Below are positions 44,161 to 52,544 of a stretch of 64,000 nt of DNA, piece after piece. The translations under genes and the position numbers were made by a program. The number at the start of each line of letters is the position of its first letter. The stretch's first letter is position 1. The notes below the pieces were generated by a model that ran no database searches, had not been told where the DNA came from, and saw only the letters and a list, made by a program, of their open reading frames with translations. The stretch is from positions 1-64,000 of the forward strand of contig JBILKR010000002.1 of NCBI GenBank assembly GCA_044376575.1, given 5' to 3'. Source of the DNA: BA4 sp044376575. Its GTDB lineage: Bacteria; Bacteroidota; Bacteroidia; CAIKAF01.

Positions 44161-46575
44161 ATGTTTTTTAGTTTTTTAATCAGAAAAAATAATGGATTAA
44201 ATACTTATCAAATAAAAAATTTGATTGTGTTTTTCTTATTGATTTTAACTGGAATCAATCTTTTTTCCCAGCAATACACTCAAACCATTAAAGGAAGAGT
44301 TACTGATAGAGACACAAAAACGCCCATGCCGGGAGCAAGCATAATTCTTCTCAATACAGCCCCTTCTATTGGCACAACAACTGACGATGATGGTTATTTT
44401 AAACTGGAAAAAGTACCGGTAGGACGCTATGATATTCAGGTTACCTATATCGGCTATGAAATTGTAAAACTTCAGCAAGTAAGTGTAGTTACCGGAAAAG
44501 AATTGGTGCTGAATATAGAAATGGCTGAAAATATAAAAGAGATTGAAGGCATTACTATCAGCGCAGGGATTGAAAAAGAGAAGCCTTTAAATGACATGGC
44601 TACAGTGAGTGCACGAACATTTAATGTAGAAGAAACCCAGCGTTACGCCGCAAGTTTTAATGACCCTTCAAGAATGGCATTATCATTTGCGGGTGTAAGT
44701 ACAAGCAATGATGCCAGCAATGAGATTATTGTTCGCGGTAATTCTGCACGTGGGATGCTATGGAGGATTGAAGGAATAGAGATTCCCAATCCCAATCATT
44801 TCAGTAATGGAGAAGGAGGTTCCGGTGGTGGTATCAGCATACTCAGTAGTCAGGTTTTGGGAAGCAGCGATTTTTTTACAGGTGCTTTTCCTGCGGAATA
44901 TGGGAATGCATTATCTGGAGTATTTGATATTCGCTTCAGGAAAGGAAACTATGAAAAGCGAGAATATGCTTTTCAGGTTGGCGTGTTAGGATTACAGGCA
45001 TCGCTGGAAGGTCCGTTCTCTAAAAAATATAATGGTTCTTACCTGATCAATTATCGCTATTCAACATTGGTGCTTCTCAATGCAATCGGATTAAAAATTG
45101 TAGATAATGCATTGGTTCCTGAATTTCAGGATCTGAGTTTTCATTTTAATTTTCCTACTAAAAAAGCAGGAACCTTTACATTATGGGGACTGGGAGGAAT
45201 TTCTAAAGCCGGCGAAATTGCAGTCAAGGATTCATTGCAATGGGATAGACGAAGCGATCGTTTCGAAGACCACAACTTACAGTTGATTGGAGCTGCAGGA
45301 ATGACACATACATACATTTTTAAAAATCAAAAAACATACTTAAAATCAATTCTTGCTTTTTCAGGAGACAATCTTGAGTATCGGCTTGACTCTCTGGATA
45401 ATTCATACAATCCTAAAACTGCTTATCAGGACCGCTATACTTATTATACCGGCAGAGCAAATATTTTTGTGAATCACAAATTCAATTCCCGCCATATTCT
45501 TCGGGCCGGTGTTATTTACAGTCAGTATTTTTATAATATTCTTTCACGCGGACTCATCATCTCTACAGGGGAACAAGGCACCTTTGTAGATGAAGGAGGG
45601 AATACAGGACTTCTTCAAACCTATGCACAATGGAAGTTCAGAATATCTGAGACCATTGATTTGAATACCGGATTTCATCAAACCCTTTTTTTACTTAACA
45701 ACCGTTACAGCATTGAACCACGATTAGGGATGCAATGGAAAATTAAACCAAGACATTCCCTGAACTTGGGTGCCGGGATGCATAGCAGAATTGAAACTAT
45801 TTCCAGCTATCTTAATCGATCGTATTCGGACTCTACTAATTACACTCAGCCCAACCAAAACCTTGATCTTGCCCGCTCTGTTCACATCGTGGCCGGATAT
45901 GACTGGACATTCTGGGAAAACATGCGTTTAAAAACTGAAGTTTACTTTCAGTATATTTATCAGGTACCCGTTGATACAACAACCGGCAGCAATGCAAGTA
46001 TTCTGAATGCGAGTGCAGGTGTTTCACGAATTGCATACGAAAACAATGGATTGGGAAGAAATTACGGACTTGAAATTACGCTTGAAAAATTCTTCTCAAA
46101 AAATTATTTCTTTTTGCTCACCGGATCTCTTTTTCAGTCGGAATACAGTATGGGTGATAACCAATGGCTAAGCACACGCTTCAACGGGAACTATATGCTG
46201 AATGCACTGGGAGGATATGAACTTCGGTTTGGTAAAAACCGACAGAGCAGTTGGGGAATCAATACACGTATCATCTGGAGAGGTGGAAACAGATACACAC
46301 CTATTGATACTGCATCATCAATATTGCAAGGTAGAGAAGTGCTTTTTAATGATCAGGCATTCAGTAAACGTGTTCCTGATTATTTCAGAATGGACTTCTC
46401 AACACATATAAGATTCAATTTTCGCAAATGGGCTTTTAGTATATCCGCAGAAGTTCAAAACGTAACCAACAGGCTAAATATTAACCGTTACTTTTATGAC
46501 CCCTACACACAGGAAGTAAGAAGTGCGGTGATGTTTGGCATCATGCCCGTTTTTAATTTTAAGTTTGAGTTTTAA
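44161..46575 (+). CDS. TonB-dependent outer-membrane receptor with carboxypeptidase-regulatory domain
   Basis: The ATG at 44161 is preferred to an upstream in-frame TTG at 44077; it gives 804 residues with a hydrophobic signal ending at NLFSQ. A CarboxypepD_reg-like domain (about 44-125, IKGRVTDRDTKTPMPGASIILL) is followed by a plug domain (about 155-255, EIIVRGNSARGMLWRIEGIEIPNP and AFPAEYGNALSGVFDI). The rest is a beta-barrel ending in phenylalanine (FNFKFEF), the usual barrel signal. Such receptors import large ligands with energy from TonB. No SusD-like partner is beside it, so a siderophore, cofactor or peptide is as likely as a glycan. Confidence 0.9.
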   Translation: MFFSFLIRKNNGLNTYQIKNLIVFFLLILTGINLFSQQYTQTIKGRVTDRDTKTPMPGASIILLNTAPSIGTTTDDDGYFKLEKVPVGRYDIQVTYIGYEIVKLQQVSVVTGKELVLNIEMAENIKEIEGITISAGIEKEKPLNDMATVSARTFNVEETQRYAASFNDPSRMALSFAGVSTSNDASNEIIVRGNSARGMLWRIEGIEIPNPNHFSNGEGGSGGGISILSSQVLGSSDFFTGAFPAEYGNALSGVFDIRFRKGNYEKREYAFQVGVLGLQASLEGPFSKKYNGSYLINYRYSTLVLLNAIGLKIVDNALVPEFQDLSFHFNFPTKKAGTFTLWGLGGISKAGEIAVKDSLQWDRRSDRFEDHNLQLIGAAGMTHTYIFKNQKTYLKSILAFSGDNLEYRLDSLDNSYNPKTAYQDRYTYYTGRANIFVNHKFNSRHILRAGVIYSQYFYNILSRGLIISTGEQGTFVDEGGNTGLLQTYAQWKFRISETIDLNTGFHQTLFLLNNRYSIEPRLGMQWKIKPRHSLNLGAGMHSRIETISSYLNRSYSDSTNYTQPNQNLDLARSVHIVAGYDWTFWENMRLKTEVYFQYIYQVPVDTTTGSNASILNASAGVSRIAYENNGLGRNYGLEITLEKFFSKNYFFLLTGSLFQSEYSMGDNQWLSTRFNGNYMLNALGGYELRFGKNRQSSWGINTRIIWRGGNRYTPIDTASSILQGREVLFNDQAFSKRVPDYFRMDFSTHIRFNFRKWAFSISAEVQNVTNRLNINRYFYDPYTQEVRSAVMFGIMPVFNFKFEF

Positions 46576-46701
46576 GATTTGACAATCAAATTGAGTAACG
46601 AAATATCAATGCTACTTTTATTACACAATAAAACTATACAGCATGAACTCCTATTAATCTAATGAATTTGAATAATCTTATTTATTGCTTTAGGATAGTC
46701 A

Positions 46702-46731
46702 TAAAAAAAGTCGCAAACTAATTTGCGACTT
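46702..46731 (-). terminator. terminator of tRNA-Phe
   Basis: AAGTCGCAAA (46708-46717) pairs with TTTGCGACTT (46722-46731) around a four-base loop. On the minus strand the stem is followed by a run of seven T. It lies just past the tRNA 3' end. Confidence 0.9.
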
Positions 46732-46736
46732 AGATG

Positions 46737-46809
46737 TGGTTTGGGGCGGGATCGAACCGCCGACACAAGGATTTTCAGTCCTTTGCTCTACCAACTGAGC
46801 TACCAAACC
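46737..46809 (-). tRNA. tRNA-Phe (anticodon GAA)
   Basis: Read on the minus strand, the 73-base cloverleaf has acceptor GGTTTGG/CCAAACC with discriminator A. The D arm is AGCTCAGTTGGTAGAGC, anticodon stem AAGGA/TCCTT encloses loop CTGAAAA with anticodon GAA, and T stem GGCGG/CCGCC carries TTCGATC. CCA is not encoded. Confidence 0.97.
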
Positions 46810-46837
46810 ATGAATTTTACATTCATTTAATGGAGGG

Positions 46838-46870
46838 CAAATGTATAAAAAAAATTTAATTCTCAGCAAA
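46838..46870 (-). promoter_or_regulatory. promoter of tRNA-Phe
   Basis: On the minus strand TTTG (complement of 46867-46870), 21 bases, then TACATTTG (complement of 46838-46845). Sequence and spacing match the Bacteroidota consensus. The tRNA 5' end is about 28 bases downstream. Confidence 0.7.
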
Positions 46871-46928
46871 ATCACCTCGTTTTAGATTTTATTGTTCTAA
46901 TTTGTGATGTTTTTATAATGGTAGCAAA

Positions 46929-47672
46929 ATGCTTCTTGCAATAGATCAGGGAAATACAAGTATTAAAACCGGAATCGAAGATGAACACGGCAAACTGTCA
47001 GACATCAGAAACTTTCAAACATTGAACGAATGCCTGACTTTTATTAAAAACCTTCCTGTTAAGCATGCCATTGTTTCGAGTGTTGCAGACGCCCATCAGC
47101 AAATTCAGTTAGTTAATAGCATCAGCTCTCTTTTTACTGTAATTTCTCTTCAGTCAAATACACCAACTCCATTAAATAATGAATACTCCTACCCGGAGCA
47201 ACTCGGCAGCGACCGGTTGGCCGATGCGGTAGGTGCCTGGTCGTTATTTCCTCATCAACATTCTTTGGTTATTGATTGTGGCACCTGTATTAATTATGAA
47301 GTCGTAACCAGTTCTGGATCTTATATTGGAGGAGGCATAAGTCCGGGATTGCAAATGCGCCTGAATTCCATGCATTTGGGAACCGGGAAATTGCCCATGA
47401 TTAAAAATGTGGAATTTAATGGAGAATTTATTGGCAAGGCTACCCAAGCGTGTATGACTTCTGCTACAATATGGGGAATAATTGGTGAGATTGAAAAAAT
47501 GATTTCCAATTTAGAGAGCAAATACTCCCCAATTAATGTTATTTTAACAGGCGGAGATGAAATGTATTTTGGCAAATACCTAAAAAATAAGATTTTTGCA
47601 CATCCAAATCTGGCTATAACCGGATTGATAGAGATTTTAAAATATAATATTGAACATTCAAAAAATGCATAA
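46929..47672 (+). CDS. coaX: type III pantothenate kinase
   Basis: A 247-residue CoaX-type kinase that phosphorylates pantothenate, the first step of coenzyme A synthesis. ASKHA-fold motifs are visible: the phosphate loop LLAIDQGNTSIKTG with D6, the pantothenate region SDRLADAVGAW, the second phosphate loop IDCGTCINYEVV, GGGISPGLQMRL, and ILTGGD near the end. Type III enzymes need a monovalent cation and are not feedback-inhibited by CoA. The last bases (ATGCATAA) overlap the start of the next gene, so the two are translationally coupled. Confidence 0.96.
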   Translation: MLLAIDQGNTSIKTGIEDEHGKLSDIRNFQTLNECLTFIKNLPVKHAIVSSVADAHQQIQLVNSISSLFTVISLQSNTPTPLNNEYSYPEQLGSDRLADAVGAWSLFPHQHSLVIDCGTCINYEVVTSSGSYIGGGISPGLQMRLNSMHLGTGKLPMIKNVEFNGEFIGKATQACMTSATIWGIIGEIEKMISNLESKYSPINVILTGGDEMYFGKYLKNKIFAHPNLAITGLIEILKYNIEHSKNA

Positions 47673-49077
47673 CATCCGGATTGCATCTTATTTATTGCTG
47701 ATTCTTTTATTCTTTGTAGTAAATAGTCATGCACAACAAGATGCCCAGTCTCCATACTCATTTTACGGGATTGGATCGCCGCAAAAAAATTCGTTGCAAA
47801 ACGGATTTGCCATGGGGAATGTATTCTCTGCCCTGCGCGACTCTAATACCATTAATTTTTTGAACCCGGCAGCATACACGGCAATAGATGTTACACAATT
47901 TATTTTTGGCGTCGAAAACAACATAGTAAATCGTAATTACAATAATACATCACAACAGGACTATAATGTATATATTAATCAGCTTGGGTTGGGAATACCA
48001 GCGGTAAAAAAGAAAATGTTCGGGTGGGGAATATATCTCGGATTTAGCCCCTATTCTCAAGTAGGATACTCATTTAAAGACAGTACCCGGCAATATTTCG
48101 GGAATGATACGGTAATGGTAAACGAGTTATATAATGGAACCGGGGGCATCAATCAAGTAACACTAGGTAATGGATTCAGAATATCAAAATTTGTTTCTTT
48201 TGGAATAAATACCCATTTCATATTTGGCACCATCAATCGTAACCGATCGCTGATCATGCCCATAACACAGGATTATTTAAGCAGCAGGGTACAGGAAAAA
48301 ACAAAAATGGAAGAATTTGCAATGGACGCAGGAATTCAATTTCACCATTTCTTTAAAGTAAAAACTAAAGTTCGGCCTTCATCAACAACTGATTCCATTA
48401 TTTCTCGTAAAAACTGGGAAACCAAAATCAATAAAATCTATTTTAATATCGGGGCTACTTATACATTAGGTAGAAAAATGAACGTAGCTTTCGACCAATT
48501 GGGAATTCAATATATTTCAGGAAATACTGAGCTGGGTGTCGATACCTTTGAATTGGTTCCATCCACTGTTGGAAGCATTACACTTCCTCATGGATTTAGC
48601 GGTGGCCTTCAGTTTAGCGATGCAAAATCATGGACTGTCGTTGCTGATTTTAACTATTCTATGTGGTCCGGATTTTCTTATTTTGATCAGCCCAATACAC
48701 AATATTTTGATGCATGGAGCATTGGAGTAGGTGCTGAAATTGATCCCGATTACAAAAATAAAAATCTGGGTAAAAATCAGTTTTTTAAAAATATACTATA
48801 CAGGCTTGGTGGTCGTTATCAGAACAGATATTTCAGACCGGATTTACAACCTGTTGATGAAGTTGGCATAAGTTTTGGACTAGGGTTACCGGTAGCATTT
48901 GGGAATAAGATTTATAATGAAAATGAAACAAGAAGAATTTTATCATATGTCAACATCGGAATAGAAGGAGGATTTGCAAATTCCAGAAATAATGGAATTG
49001 TAAATGAGAGTTTTTTTCGGTTAAATGTAGGAGTTACGATAAGAGACAAATGGTTTATAAAACGTAGATTCAATTAA
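47665..49077 (+). CDS. outer-membrane beta-barrel protein of unknown function
   Basis: The ATG at 47665, overlapping the coaX stop, is preferred to an upstream TTG and gives 470 residues. The signal peptide ends at NSHAQ. The mature start DAQSPYSFYGIGSPQ, MGNVFSALRDSNTINFLNPAAYTAI and the many alternating aromatic strands resemble FadL/OmpP1-like or other Bacteroidota outer-membrane barrels. The end GVTIRDKWFIKRRFN has the amphipathic pattern of a closing strand. The gene follows coaX in many Bacteroidota genomes as I recall it. A transport substrate cannot be named. Confidence 0.72.
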   Translation: MHNIRIASYLLLILLFFVVNSHAQQDAQSPYSFYGIGSPQKNSLQNGFAMGNVFSALRDSNTINFLNPAAYTAIDVTQFIFGVENNIVNRNYNNTSQQDYNVYINQLGLGIPAVKKKMFGWGIYLGFSPYSQVGYSFKDSTRQYFGNDTVMVNELYNGTGGINQVTLGNGFRISKFVSFGINTHFIFGTINRNRSLIMPITQDYLSSRVQEKTKMEEFAMDAGIQFHHFFKVKTKVRPSSTTDSIISRKNWETKINKIYFNIGATYTLGRKMNVAFDQLGIQYISGNTELGVDTFELVPSTVGSITLPHGFSGGLQFSDAKSWTVVADFNYSMWSGFSYFDQPNTQYFDAWSIGVGAEIDPDYKNKNLGKNQFFKNILYRLGGRYQNRYFRPDLQPVDEVGISFGLGLPVAFGNKIYNENETRRILSYVNIGIEGGFANSRNNGIVNESFFRLNVGVTIRDKWFIKRRFN

Positions 49078-49087
49078 AATTAAAGTT

Positions 49088-50455
49088 ATGAAAGCCAAGG
49101 GAATTTTTGAATTTTTAATCATCTTCATTTTAATTATTAATGCCCCGATAAATTTAGAGGGAATGAATAATGGAGGAGAGCCTCAAGATTCTGTTGAATG
49201 TAAAAAAGAGTTTTCCATATTCACCGAGAATATGAAAACCAAAAATTACGAATTTGCGCTACCTGCCTTTAGATATCTGTTACTGAATTGTCCTGGACAA
49301 GGAACAGGCTTATACATCAGAGGCGAAGAGCTTTTAACCAACATCATCAACAATACAAAGGATGAGATAAAAAAGAAAGGATATGTTGATACACTGCTCA
49401 TGCTTCTTGACCAACGTATGGAAATTGCCAAAACAAACAATAAGTTCGGAAAAGAAGGATTTATTTTAGGGAAAAAAGCAACATTCCTGTCACTCTACAG
49501 AAAAGATGACAATCAACTGATTTATGATCTTGCAAAAAAATCTGTAGAACTTGAACAAAGTGCATCTGCTGCAAGTGTAATGAGCACATACATGCAATAT
49601 ACTTCCAAACTGAATACCCAGGGAAAACTAACCTGCGATGATGTAATCAATACTTACAATGTTTTAAGTGAATACATTGATATAAATCTTAAAGCATTTG
49701 AAGGTAAAGATTCTGTGAAATACAACAACAATATGAAAGCACAGGAAAATGTGGATAAGTTAGCTGGCAGTTGCTTAACCTGCGATAACCTGGTAGATAT
49801 TTTGAAAAGAAGTTTCGAAAACAATAAGGATAACGCAACCTGGGTAAAAAGAACAGTTGATGCACTAGACAGGAAAAAATGTATGAAAGAAGAGAAATAC
49901 AGAAACGAAAAAGTGGTCATCAGTCTTTTTGAACAAAACATTATATACAATCCAAGTGCAGATGGCCATAAAAAACTGGCTCGCATTTATGTAATTCTTG
50001 GAGAAATGGACAAGGCACAAGTAAATTATGAAAAAGCCATTGAACTTGAAGGGCAGAATGAAGATAAAGCACAGTTGTATATGGAGCTGGCATCAACACA
50101 AGCAGACAAAGGACAATATTCTCAGGCAAGACAAAGTGCCAGAATGGCTGCTAAAATGAGAGAGAACTGGGGCCGCCCTTACATTTTCATTGGTGATTTG
50201 TATGCAGGAAGCGCCAGTCGTTGTACCGCCGGTAACGCCTGTGAAGACAGATCAGTATTTTGGGCTGCGGTTGATAAATATAATTATGCAAAAAGCATAG
50301 ACCCCGCTTGTGCTGAAGATGCAAATAAGAAAATAGGTATATCTGCCGCTAATTATCCTGGTAAAGACGATTGCTTCTTTTATGGCATAAAAGAAGGACA
50401 GAGCTATTCAGTAGGTTGTTGGATTGGTGAATCTACAACGGTACGGATTAAGTAA
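49088..50455 (+). CDS. secreted tetratricopeptide repeat protein
   Basis: A 455-residue protein with an N-terminal export signal. It is mostly helical with TPR-like pairs, clearest at about 290-370 (SADGHKKLARIYVILGEMDKAQVNYEKAIELEG and AQLYMELASTQADKGQYSQARQSARMAAKM). The C-terminus ends with the phrase FFYGIKEGQSYSVGCWIGESTTVR, a pattern I recognise from other Bacteroidota TPR proteins, where the GCW cysteine is often Gly. Eight or so cysteines suggest disulfides in the periplasm. It lies 10 bases after the barrel protein gene and directly before lptC, so a scaffold role in outer-membrane assembly is a reasonable inference. Confidence 0.75.
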   Translation: MKAKGIFEFLIIFILIINAPINLEGMNNGGEPQDSVECKKEFSIFTENMKTKNYEFALPAFRYLLLNCPGQGTGLYIRGEELLTNIINNTKDEIKKKGYVDTLLMLLDQRMEIAKTNNKFGKEGFILGKKATFLSLYRKDDNQLIYDLAKKSVELEQSASAASVMSTYMQYTSKLNTQGKLTCDDVINTYNVLSEYIDINLKAFEGKDSVKYNNNMKAQENVDKLAGSCLTCDNLVDILKRSFENNKDNATWVKRTVDALDRKKCMKEEKYRNEKVVISLFEQNIIYNPSADGHKKLARIYVILGEMDKAQVNYEKAIELEGQNEDKAQLYMELASTQADKGQYSQARQSARMAAKMRENWGRPYIFIGDLYAGSASRCTAGNACEDRSVFWAAVDKYNYAKSIDPACAEDANKKIGISAANYPGKDDCFFYGIKEGQSYSVGCWIGESTTVRIK

Positions 50456-50456
50456 G

Positions 50457-50999
50457 ATGATTGTATTCCGGTTTTTAATTGTTTATTTTTTTTTCTGTAC
50501 TACATTTCTTTCTTCATGTACAAATGACCTGGATAAAATCATGGAAATTAATGGAGATGAAAAAGCATCTGTAGTCACTAAAAACGTAACCATTACTTTC
50601 AGCGATTCGTCAAAAATCATTTCTCAAATATCTGCTCCTATACGTAAAGATTATTTATCTGAAAATTCATTCAGTGATTTTACAGAAGGCATCACATTGA
50701 TTTTGTATGATAATACTCAACTTCCTGCTACAACATTAAAAGCAAATTATGGTAGAATCTGGCAAAAAACAGGAATGCTCACTGTAAAAGGGAATGTGGA
50801 GTTAACCAGTAAAAATGGAGGAAGATTACTCACTGAAGAATTAATCTGGGACAACAAATCAAAAATGATTAAAACAGGTAAACCCATTCAAATTATAGAC
50901 AATAAAAGAATGCTTACCGGGCAAGGGTTGATTGCAGATGAGAAATTTGAAAACTATCAGATATTATTACCAACAGGTGTTATTACCATCGCTGAATAA
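50457..50999 (+). CDS. lptC: LPS export periplasmic protein LptC-like
   Basis: The ATG at 50457 lies 1 base after the upstream stop and is preferred to an internal ATG at 50424 that sits inside the TPR gene. The 180-residue product has a hydrophobic start and a lipobox-like LSSC, then the OstA/LptC beta-jellyroll: VVTKNVTITFSDSSKIISQISAP, DFTEGITLILYD, TTLKANYGRIWQKTGMLTVKGNVEL and LLTEELIWDNKSKMI. LptC bridges the LptBFG transporter and LptA in moving lipopolysaccharide across the periplasm. A lipoprotein form rather than a TM-anchored one appears usual in Bacteroidota. Confidence 0.88.
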   Translation: MIVFRFLIVYFFFCTTFLSSCTNDLDKIMEINGDEKASVVTKNVTITFSDSSKIISQISAPIRKDYLSENSFSDFTEGITLILYDNTQLPATTLKANYGRIWQKTGMLTVKGNVELTSKNGGRLLTEELIWDNKSKMIKTGKPIQIIDNKRMLTGQGLIADEKFENYQILLPTGVITIAE

Positions 51000-51002
51000 A
51001 TT

Positions 51003-51164
51003 ATGAAAGCACTTGAAATATTCTGGCTTGTTATGACTTTATTTTTTATTATTCCTTTTATTTATTTTACATGGATCAACGAGCCATACTCATTTGTATA
51101 TCTTATCTTCCCTGTAATTACATTAATCATGTGGATCATCAGAAGACGTCAAAGAATTAAATAA
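51003..51164 (+). CDS. small two-helix membrane protein (53 residues)
   Basis: A short gene with ATG at 51003 and TAA at 51162-51164, 3 bases after lptC and 20 bases before the CNNM gene. It starts MKALEIFWLVMTLFFIIPFI, continues to about residue 24 as TM1, has a short turn WINEPYS, then TM2 (about 31-46), and ends with the strongly basic tail RRRQRIK, giving both termini a cytoplasmic location by the positive-inside rule. Its tight spacing and clean hydrophobic pattern support it as real. I recognise no family. It might assist LptC or the CNNM protein. Confidence 0.68.
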   Translation: MKALEIFWLVMTLFFIIPFIYFTWINEPYSFVYLIFPVITLIMWIIRRRQRIK

Positions 51165-51184
51165 TTTTACATATATTTCCATCT

Positions 51185-52465
51185 ATGTTAACTGCCTGGG
51201 TTATTATTATAATATTGATTTTATTGTCTGCCTTCTTCTCCGGAGCAGAAATGGCATTTGTATCGAGTAATAAATTCAAGGTAGAAATTGATAAAAATCA
51301 GGAGAACCTAAGAGGTAAACTATTAACATGGGTAACTGAGCATCCTTCTCGATTTATTGGTACAATGTTAATCGGGAATAATATTGTGTTGGTGATATAC
51401 GGAATTACCATCGCTAAGCTTATTGAAGATCCCATCCGGGATATATTTATACAAACAATACAATGGGACAGCGAAGCAGGAGTTATCTTAACCCAAACCA
51501 TTTTATCAACCATACTCATTCTGATTACAGGTGAATTTATTCCCAAAGCATTATTTAATATCAACCCCAATCAATCATTAAACTTGTTTTTACTACCCGT
51601 AAGTTTCTTTTATTTTCTACTTTATCCTTTGGTTTCATTTACCATCTGGTTATCTAAATTCTTTCTGAAGTATGTATTTAGGGTACCTTTAAAAGAAGAA
51701 GAAGTAACTTTCGAAAAAACTGACCTCAACTATTATTTGCAGCAGATAAGCGAAGAAGATTCACATCAGAAAGAAGAACTTGAAAACGAAGTAAAGATTT
51801 TACAGAATGTCTTGGAATTTCCAACTGTTCGAGCAAAAGAATGTATGATTCCCAGAACAGAAATTGTTGCCATAGAAATCCATGCATCCATTGATGATTT
51901 AAAAAAAATATTTATTGAAACAGGTCATTCAAAAATCATGGTATATCGCGATACCATTGATGAAATTATCGGATTTGTTCATTCATTCAATATTTTTAAA
52001 AATCCTTTGCAAATACAGTCAATCATGATGCCCATTATGATTGTGCCTGAAACTATGCTCATAAAAGATATTCTTACACAATTTATTCAGCAACATAAAA
52101 GTGTGAGTGTAGTAGTTGATGAATATGGTGGAACATCGGGTATCATTACAACTGAAGACATTATTGAAGAAATTTTTGGAGATATTGAAGACGAACATGA
52201 TGTTGAAATACATACCGAGAAGAAAGTAAGTAATGAAGAATATATATTTTCCGGACGGTTGGAAATTGATTATATCAACGATACCTATAAGTTAAATCTG
52301 CCCGAAAGAGAAGAATATACTACCCTAGCCGGTCTTATCTTATTTTACGAAAAAGACCTGCCAAAATCTGGACATCTAATTGAAATTGAGGGATTTAAGT
52401 TCGTAATTAACAAGGTTTCAAATACTCGGATTGAAGAGGTTGGTATTCATATTCTGAAAAGCTGA
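51185..52465 (+). CDS. CNNM/CorC family membrane protein with CBS domains
   Basis: A 426-residue protein. A CNNM (DUF21) transmembrane domain (1-165) starts AWVIIIILILLSAFFSGAEMAF and contains TGEFIPKALF. Two CBS domains (about 210-330) include MIPRTEIVAI and VVVDEYGGTSGIITTEDIIEEIFGDIEDEHD. A C-terminal CorC/HlyC (transporter-associated) domain follows (YIFSGRLEIDYIN, EYTTLAGLI). The family transports or regulates Mg2+ and similar ions; the gliding protein GldE is also a member, but gldD is not next to it here. It is part of the rightward run that begins at coaX. Confidence 0.92.
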   Translation: MLTAWVIIIILILLSAFFSGAEMAFVSSNKFKVEIDKNQENLRGKLLTWVTEHPSRFIGTMLIGNNIVLVIYGITIAKLIEDPIRDIFIQTIQWDSEAGVILTQTILSTILILITGEFIPKALFNINPNQSLNLFLLPVSFFYFLLYPLVSFTIWLSKFFLKYVFRVPLKEEEVTFEKTDLNYYLQQISEEDSHQKEELENEVKILQNVLEFPTVRAKECMIPRTEIVAIEIHASIDDLKKIFIETGHSKIMVYRDTIDEIIGFVHSFNIFKNPLQIQSIMMPIMIVPETMLIKDILTQFIQQHKSVSVVVDEYGGTSGIITTEDIIEEIFGDIEDEHDVEIHTEKKVSNEEYIFSGRLEIDYINDTYKLNLPEREEYTTLAGLILFYEKDLPKSGHLIEIEGFKFVINKVSNTRIEEVGIHILKS

Positions 52466-52544
52466 TTCTATGTATTTTGGGCTATAAAATCAAATTTTAT
52501 CGTATATTCGTGCCCTTAAATTAAATAACATAATATAATATACA

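Noticed and set aside
44161..46575. Polysaccharide utilisation locus
   Set aside because: The TonB receptor has no SusD-like gene and no glycoside hydrolase nearby.
47321..47761. 146-codon minus-strand frame across the coaX end
   Set aside because: Lies over two well-supported genes on the other strand and resembles nothing known.
51185..52465. Assignment as gliding protein GldE
   Set aside because: GldE is a CNNM/CBS relative but is usually next to gldD; the neighbours here are lptC and a parvulin protein, so only the family is called.
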